Assembly: GCF_900142655.1 (NCBI RefSeq)
Contig: NZ_FRBQ01000001.1
Coordinates: 2,115-66,114, forward strand
Length of the DNA stretch: 64,000 nt
DNA from: Phytopseudomonas punonensis
Lineage (GTDB): Bacteria; Pseudomonadota; Gammaproteobacteria; Pseudomonadales; Pseudomonadaceae
Direction of reading: 5' to 3'
In this document: piece after piece, positions 58,999-64,000 of the stretch
Position numbering within the stretch: position 1 is the stretch's first letter
How the letters are laid out: every line of letters begins with the position of its first letter
The notes under the pieces: generated by a model
Databases searched by the model: none
The model's input: the letters and a program-made list of their open reading frames with translations, nothing else
What the model was told of the DNA's origin: nothing
Program-made: the position numbers and the translations under genes

Positions 58999-59418
58999 AT
59001 GCCCCGAATCGAATTCTACGTACTGTCGTCGGCCACCCCAGCCGAACGCCTGCGCGCTGCCTGCCAGCTCGCCGGCAAAGCCTGGCGCCATGGCCTGCCG
59101 GTATTCCTGCGCGGTCGCGACAGCGCGCAATGCCACGAACTCGACGAGCTGCTCTGGCGAGCCCGCCAGGAGAGCTTCATCCCCCACGGCTTGCATCAGG
59201 ATGATCCGCAAGCGCCGGTGGTGATCGGCCTGGACGAACAGCCCGAGGCGCAGCAGGCAGTGCTGATCAACCTCAGCAGCACGCTCAGCCCGCATATCGA
59301 TCGCTTCAGCCGGGTGATCGAGATCGTCAACCAGGAACCCGACCTGCTGACCGCCTGCCGGGAGAATTTCCGCAGCTACCGGCAGCGCGGCTATGATCCC
59401 AAACGTGTCGAACTGTAG
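58999..59418 (+). CDS. holC: DNA polymerase III chi subunit
   Basis: 139 residues. RIEFYVLSSATPAERLRAACQLAGKAWRHGLPVFLRGRD and FIPHGL are typical of HolC, which links the clamp loader to SSB. ATG 58999; nine bases separate it from the next gene. Between pepA and valS, its usual place. Confidence 0.94.
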   Translation: MPRIEFYVLSSATPAERLRAACQLAGKAWRHGLPVFLRGRDSAQCHELDELLWRARQESFIPHGLHQDDPQAPVVIGLDEQPEAQQAVLINLSSTLSPHIDRFSRVIEIVNQEPDLLTACRENFRSYRQRGYDPKRVEL

Positions 59419-59427
59419 ACCCCTGCC

Positions 59428-59835
59428 ATGGACAACCTGAACCCGCCCCACAAACCCGGCGCCCTGCTGAGCGATCTCGAATCGATTCGCGAGCTCCTAG
59501 ATGACGACCTCGCCCCCCCGCTGCTGACCGAGAAGTTCGATCCTGACGACATCCCGCTGCTCTCCGATATCGTACGCGCCCCGGTCTCAGAACCAGCCGC
59601 ACAGCCATCGGCACCCGGCAACAGCGCCGGCATGGCTTCGGAAGACGAACTGCGTCAAACGGTCCAGCGCGCGATTGGCCGTGACAACGAGATCAACCGC
59701 CTCGACAGCGAATTGCGTGCCGCCGCTCAGCTGTTGCTGCAAGACGTGATCGACGACTTCGTGCCGCAGATCGAGGCCGAACTCAAGCGCCGCCTGCAGG
59801 CGCGCCTCAATCGCCTGCTGCCCCCGCGCCGCTGA
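59428..59835 (+). CDS. Conserved hypothetical protein of the holC-valS interval
   Basis: 135 residues. An acidic, Pro-rich N-terminal half ([33 protein letters not shown]) and a predicted amphipathic helical C-terminal half (~75-132; [28 protein letters not shown]). No signal peptide or enzyme motif. Conserved at this position in Pseudomonas; may work with HolC, but this is unproved. Confidence 0.85.
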   Translation: MDNLNPPHKPGALLSDLESIRELLDDDLAPPLLTEKFDPDDIPLLSDIVRAPVSEPAAQPSAPGNSAGMASEDELRQTVQRAIGRDNEINRLDSELRAAAQLLLQDVIDDFVPQIEAELKRRLQARLNRLLPPRR

Positions 59836-59956
59836 CTCCCCTGCCCTGAAAGTTTTTCCCGCTCGACCGATAGCCGTGAGAGCGGAAGAAAACTGCGCAG
59901 CTGTCCGTTATACTGCTCGGCTTTTCCGATCAGACGCCAGAAGGGTCCCGCCGCGC

Positions 59957-62788
59957 ATGGACAAGACCTACCAGCCCCACGCCATCGAAACCGCCCTGTA
60001 TGAAAACTGGGAGGCGAAGGGCTACTTCGCTCCGCAGGGCTCCGGTGAGCCTTACACCATCATGATCCCGCCGCCGAACGTGACCGGCAGCCTGCACATG
60101 GGCCACGGCTTCAACAACGCGATCATGGACGCGCTGATCCGCTTCCGCCGCATGCAGGGTCGCAACACCCTGTGGCAACCGGGCACCGATCACGCCGGCA
60201 TCGCCACGCAGATGGTGGTAGAGCGCCAACTGGGCGCCCAGGGTATCGATCGTCATGATCTGGGCCGCGAGAAGTTCCTCGACAAAGTCTGGGAATGGAA
60301 AGCCGAGTCCGGCGGCAACATCACCCGGCAGATCCGCCGCCTGGGCTCGTCGGTGGACTGGTCGCGCGAGCGCTTCACCATGGATGACGGCCTGTCCGAA
60401 GCGGTCAAGGAAGCCTTCGTACGCCTGCACGAAGACGGCCTGATCTATCGCGGCAAGCGTCTGGTCAACTGGGACACCAAGTTCCACACCGCCATTTCCG
60501 ACCTGGAAGTGGAAAGCCACGACGAGAAAGGCCATCTGTGGAACCTGCGCTACCCGCTGGCCGACGGCAACAAGACCGCCGAAGGCAATGACTACCTGAT
60601 CGTTGCCACCACACGCCCGGAAACCGCGCTGGGTGATGCCGCCGTCGCCGTGAACCCGCACGACGAGCGCTACAAGGCGCTGATCGGCCAGTACGTCGAG
60701 CTGCCATTGGTGGGCCGCCGTATCCCGATCATCGCCGACGATTATTGCGATCCGGAATTCGGCACCGGCTGCGTGAAGATCACCCCGGCTCACGACTTCA
60801 ACGACTATGAAGTCGGCAAGCGCCACAACCTGCCGCTGATCAACATCTTCGACCAGGACGCCAAGGTGCTGGCCGGCGCGCAGATCTTCAACATCGACGG
60901 CAGCGTCAACGCCCTGCTCGATGCCAGCCTGCCTGCCGAATACGCCGGCCTGGATCGCTTCGAAGCGCGCAAGCAGATCGTCGCCGCGTTCGACGCCCTT
61001 GGTCTGCTGCAAAGCATCGACGACCACGCCCTGAAAGTGCCGAAGGGCGACCGCTCCGGCACCATCATCGAGCCCTGGCTGACCGATCAGTGGTACGTGT
61101 CCACCAAGCCGCTGGCCGAGAAAGCCATCGAAGTGGTCGAGAACGGCGAAATCCAGTTCGTACCCAAGCAGTACGAAAACATGTACTTCAGCTGGATGCG
61201 TGACATCCAGGACTGGTGCATCAGCCGCCAGCTGTGGTGGGGCCACCGCATTCCGGCGTGGTACGACCAGGCGGGCAACGTCTATGTCGGCCGCGACGAA
61301 GCCGAAGTGCGCGCCAAGCACGACCTGGGCGACATCGCCCTGCGCCAGGACGACGACGTGCTCGACACCTGGTTCAGCTCCGGCCTGTGGACCTTCTCCA
61401 CCCTCGGCTGGCCCGAGCAGACCGATTTCCTGAAAACCCATCACCCCACCGACGTGCTGGTCACCGGTTTCGACATCATCTTCTTCTGGGTTGCCCGGAT
61501 GATCATGCTGTCGACCCACCTGACGGAGCAGATCCCGTTCAAGACCGTTTATGTACACGGCCTGGTGCGCGACGGCCTGGGCCAGAAGATGTCCAAGTCC
61601 AAGGGCAACGTGCTCGATCCGCTGGACATCGTCGACGGCATCGACCTCGAGACCCTGCTGGCCAAACGCACCAGCGGCATGATGCAGCCCAAGCTGGCCG
61701 AGAAGATCGCCAAGCAGACCAAGGCCGAATTCCCGGACGGCATCGCCAGCTACGGCACCGACGCCCTGCGCTTCACCTTCTGCTCGCTGGCCACCACCGG
61801 CCGCGACGTGAAGTTCGACATGGGCCGCGTCGAGGGCTATCGCAACTTCTGCAACAAGCTGTGGAACGCCGCCAACTTCGTCATCGAGAACACCGATGGC
61901 CAGGACACCGGCATCAATGGCGAAGCGGTCGACCTGTCACCGGTCGATCGCTGGATCATCTCCGCCCTGCAGCGTTGCGAGCAGGACGTGACCCGCCACC
62001 TCGACGCCTTCCGCTTCGACCTGGCGACCCAAGCCCTGTACGAGTTCGTCTGGGACGAGTACTGCGCCTGGTACCTGGAGCTGGTCAAGCCCGTGCTGTG
62101 GGACGAGAACGCGCCGCTCGAACGCCAGCGCGGCACCCGCCGCACGCTGGTGCGTGTGCTGGAAGTGATCCTGCGCCTGGCTCACCCGTTCATGCCGTTC
62201 ATCACCGAGGAAATCTGGCAGCGCATCAAGGGCCAGGCCGGTGTCAGCGGCGACACCCTGATGCTGCAGCCGTGGCCAGTGGCCAATGAGGCACGCATCG
62301 ACGCGGCGGCCGAGGGCGACATCGAATGGGTCAAGCAGCTGATGCTCGGCGTGCGGCAGATCCGTGGCGAGATGAAGATCTCCATGGCCAAGCGCATCGA
62401 CGTGATCCTCGCCAACGCCAATGCCGAAGACCTGCGCCGCCTCAACGACAACGCCCCGCTGCTCAACAAGCTGGCCAAGTTCGAATCGGTGAAGGTGCTG
62501 GCTGCCGGCGAAGAAGCACCAATGTCCGCGACCGCCCTGGTCGGCGACATGCAGGTACTGGTGCCAATGGCCGGGCTGATCGACAAGGAAGCCGAACTGG
62601 CGCGCCTGGACAAGGAAATCCAGCGCCTGGAAGGTGAAGCCAAGCGGGTCGGCGGCAAGCTGGCCAACGAAGGTTTCGTCGCCAAGGCACCGGCCGAGGT
62701 GCTGGAGAAGGAGCGCGCCAAACTGGCCGAAGCCGAACAGGCCCTGGCTAATCTGGTGGAGCAGCGCGGCAAGATCGCCAGCCTGTAA
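59957..62788 (+). CDS. valS: Valyl-tRNA synthetase
   Basis: 943-residue class I synthetase. HIGH motif [15 protein letters not shown], editing domain (~220-350), KMSKS motif GQKMSKSKG and a C-terminal coiled coil ([21 protein letters not shown]) are in order. ATG 59957 ([11 protein letters not shown]). A TATACT -10 element lies ~45 bp upstream. Confidence 0.97.
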   Translation: MDKTYQPHAIETALYENWEAKGYFAPQGSGEPYTIMIPPPNVTGSLHMGHGFNNAIMDALIRFRRMQGRNTLWQPGTDHAGIATQMVVERQLGAQGIDRHDLGREKFLDKVWEWKAESGGNITRQIRRLGSSVDWSRERFTMDDGLSEAVKEAFVRLHEDGLIYRGKRLVNWDTKFHTAISDLEVESHDEKGHLWNLRYPLADGNKTAEGNDYLIVATTRPETALGDAAVAVNPHDERYKALIGQYVELPLVGRRIPIIADDYCDPEFGTGCVKITPAHDFNDYEVGKRHNLPLINIFDQDAKVLAGAQIFNIDGSVNALLDASLPAEYAGLDRFEARKQIVAAFDALGLLQSIDDHALKVPKGDRSGTIIEPWLTDQWYVSTKPLAEKAIEVVENGEIQFVPKQYENMYFSWMRDIQDWCISRQLWWGHRIPAWYDQAGNVYVGRDEAEVRAKHDLGDIALRQDDDVLDTWFSSGLWTFSTLGWPEQTDFLKTHHPTDVLVTGFDIIFFWVARMIMLSTHLTEQIPFKTVYVHGLVRDGLGQKMSKSKGNVLDPLDIVDGIDLETLLAKRTSGMMQPKLAEKIAKQTKAEFPDGIASYGTDALRFTFCSLATTGRDVKFDMGRVEGYRNFCNKLWNAANFVIENTDGQDTGINGEAVDLSPVDRWIISALQRCEQDVTRHLDAFRFDLATQALYEFVWDEYCAWYLELVKPVLWDENAPLERQRGTRRTLVRVLEVILRLAHPFMPFITEEIWQRIKGQAGVSGDTLMLQPWPVANEARIDAAAEGDIEWVKQLMLGVRQIRGEMKISMAKRIDVILANANAEDLRRLNDNAPLLNKLAKFESVKVLAAGEEAPMSATALVGDMQVLVPMAGLIDKEAELARLDKEIQRLEGEAKRVGGKLANEGFVAKAPAEVLEKERAKLAEAEQALANLVEQRGKIASL

Positions 62789-62803
62789 ACCAGCGCGTAA
62801 CGG

Positions 62804-62842
62804 AAAACGGCCTGCCGTGGTGAAAACCCGGCAGGCCGTTTT
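62804..62842 (+). terminator. Terminator of valS
   Basis: AAAACGGCCTGCCG / CGGCAGGCCGTTTT perfect 14-bp stem with an 11-nt loop, followed by TTTCGTTT-like sequence; 15 bp past the stop. Confidence 0.92.
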
Positions 62843-62904
62843 CGTTTATGGGCATGCCATCTGGTATCAGGCAGTATGCTCGCGACTCTTCACATGATTG
62901 GGCT

Positions 62905-63207
62905 ATGCAAATGGAAGTGAGCAAGACCAAGACCAGTTTCTATCGCCGCCTCTACGTCGCTTGGCTGATCGACAGTGGGACTGCCGATAGCGTCCCGGCC
63001 CTGATGGCCGCCACCGGCATGCCACGCCGCACCGCTCAGGACACCTTGATCGCGTTGGAAGAGCTGGATATCGACTGCCAATTTCAGCAGCAGGACGGCG
63101 AGCGCAACAACGCCGGCCACTACGTGATCCGCGACTGGGGCGCCATCGACAAACGCTGGATTGCCGCCAACCTGCAGCAGATCAAAACGGTGCTCGGTTA
63201 TCCCTGA
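62905..63207 (+). CDS. Small winged-helix-type conserved protein
   Basis: 100 residues (MQMEVSKTKTSFYRRLYVAWLIDSG...). Residues ~35-60 (VPALMAATGMPRRTAQDTLIALEELD) form a probable winged helix-turn-helix, so a DNA-binding role is likely. ATG 62905 has no clear ribosome site, and ATG 62911 two codons on is possible. Alone between valS and the SLC13 permease. Confidence 0.78.
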   Translation: MQMEVSKTKTSFYRRLYVAWLIDSGTADSVPALMAATGMPRRTAQDTLIALEELDIDCQFQQQDGERNNAGHYVIRDWGAIDKRWIAANLQQIKTVLGYP

Positions 63208-63340
63208 GAACCTGCCCAAAGACTGCTGCACGTCGACACTGCCGCGTTAAAAGCAGGCTGGATCGCCAGCCCGGTCGAAAGCCACTAGTGGTAACGCGCT
63301 TTAGCGCGGTCCGAAGGGCGAGCGAAGCGAGTCATGGTCA

Positions 63341-63385
63341 TGTACACCAGTAAAGTCGCCCGCGACTCCGACCGCCTCCTCGCCT
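63341..63385 (+). repeat. Dispersed intergenic element, copy B
   Basis: Matches the inverse of 50989-51031 (shared ACACCAGTAAAGTCG, CGCGACTCCGACCGC, TCCTCGCCT). It lies in the 264-bp gap between the winged-helix gene and the permease, which also contains the palindrome CGCGCTTTAGCGCG (63295-63308). Confidence 0.7.
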
Positions 63386-63471
63386 GCTTTTTGGGGGGCG
63401 CCTAGCTCTTGCATTGTTCTAGCTCGCGAGCCTTTGAACAGGCTCTGAAACTTCCCCGGCATGGAGCCTGA

Positions 63472-64000
63472 ATGAACATCGACCTACTCATGGTGCTCGG
63501 CCTGCTGTTCACGGCCGTGGTGCTGTTCGTCCTCAACAAGCCGCGTATGGACGTGGTCGCGCTGATGATCCTCGTCGCTTTGCCACTGACCGGCGTGCTG
63601 ACAGTCCAGGAAACCCTGGCCGGCTTCGCCGACCCGAGTGTGATCCTGATCGCAGCGCTGTTCGTGATCGGTGAAGGCCTGGTGCGTACCGGCATTGCTT
63701 ATCGTCTGGGCGACTGGCTGGTGGCGAAAGCCGGCAGCAGCGAAACCCGGCTGCTGGTGTTGCTGATGGTGGCCGTGGCCGGACTGGGCTCGGTGATGAG
63801 TTCGACCGGTGTGGTGGCGATCTTCATTCCCGTGGTACTCGGTGTGGCGGCGCGCCTGAAAATCGCGCCGGGCCGACTGATGATGCCCCTGGCCTTCGCA
63901 GGCCTGACCAGCGGCATGCTGACCCTGGTAGCCACGCCGCCAAACATGGTGGTGCACAGCGAGCTGCTGCGCGCTGGCTTGCCGGGTTTCAGCTTTTTCA
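63472..64000 (+). CDS. SLC13-family permease, 5' part (runs off window)
   Basis: The first 176 residues are present and the frame is open to the end. The N-terminus [20 protein letters not shown] is followed by hydrophobic segments, including [72 protein letters not shown] and [22 protein letters not shown]. The [10 protein letters not shown] and ATPPNMVV blocks are typical of the DASS/SLC13 sodium:dicarboxylate/sulfate group. Substrate unknown; later members often carry TrkA-C domains, which would lie beyond the window. Confidence 0.85.
   Translation, partial: MNIDLLMVLGLLFTAVVLFVLNKPRMDVVALMILVALPLTGVLTVQETLAGFADPSVILIAALFVIGEGLVRTGIAYRLGDWLVAKAGSSETRLLVLLMVAVAGLGSVMSSTGVVAIFIPVVLGVAARLKIAPGRLMMPLAFAGLTSGMLTLVATPPNMVVHSELLRAGLPGFSFF

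Noticed and set aside
59930-61558. 542-codon minus-strand frame opposite valS
   Set aside because: Shadow of valS; no family features.

Overview
The window looks like chromosomal DNA of a Pseudomonas, most likely from the mendocina/oleovorans side of the genus. It is GC-rich and carries a LapA/LapD/LapG adhesin module, a PhaG-type transacylase and the classical Pseudomonas orders isc-ndk-rlmN-pilF-rodZ-ispG-hisS-yfgM-bamB-der and lptGF/pepA-holC-valS. It also holds REP-type palindromes of the kind dispersed through Pseudomonas genomes. The species cannot be fixed from the sequence alone.

Layout. (1) 1-8341: the C-terminal half of a giant type I-secreted adhesin (identical-looking 122-residue Calx-beta-like repeats, PA14, von Willebrand A and RTX domains), then a small conserved protein, then the convergent lapG-lapD pair that controls adhesin retention by c-di-GMP, and a Tyr/Pro-rich lipoprotein. 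(2) 8531-16852: a guanidine-utilisation operon. An NtrC-like site and a sigma-54 promoter precede a clear guanidine-I (ykkC) riboswitch. These lead into an ABC transporter (binding protein, permease, ATPase), two DUF1989 proteins (carboxyguanidine deiminase subunits) and a biotin-dependent guanidine/urea carboxylase. The carboxylase carries an in-frame REPIN-like palindrome pair in a linker, and no allophanate hydrolase follows. (3) 16970-20604: a diguanylate cyclase, a CWC Cys-rich protein, an RsuA-family pseudouridine synthase and PhaG. (4) 20700-23230: tRNA-Gly(CCC) followed by a small AT-rich accessory patch: an orphan 443-residue protein, an intact HTH antitoxin, a toxin gene broken at both ends, and a tRNA-like remnant. 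(5) 23305-29722: an iron/siderophore ABC uptake operon, a convergent TonB receptor, a DJ-1/PfpI protein and a histidine-kinase remnant.

(6) 29753-46365, nearly all on the minus strand, is core housekeeping: trmJ, cysE, iscR-iscS-iscU-iscA-hscB-hscA-fdx-iscX (with an IscR-type site over the iscR promoter), ndk, rlmN, pilF, rodZ, ispG, hisS, yfgM, bamB and der. (7) 46494-56138: suhB, a glycine-zipper protein, secF-secD-yajC-tgt-queA, tRNA-Leu(CAA), a cold-shock protein, an RDD membrane protein and lptG-lptF (continuing to 57243). (8) 57385-64000: pepA, holC, a small conserved gene, valS, a winged-helix protein and the start of an SLC13 permease.

How the parts relate: regions 6-8 are conserved and unremarkable. 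The accessory interest lies in the dual nitrogen/guanidine control of region 2, the palindrome inserted inside its carboxylase, and the decaying toxin-antitoxin patch next to tRNA-Gly in region 4. A 45-bp dispersed intergenic element occurs twice, inverted, at about 50.99 and 63.34 kb.
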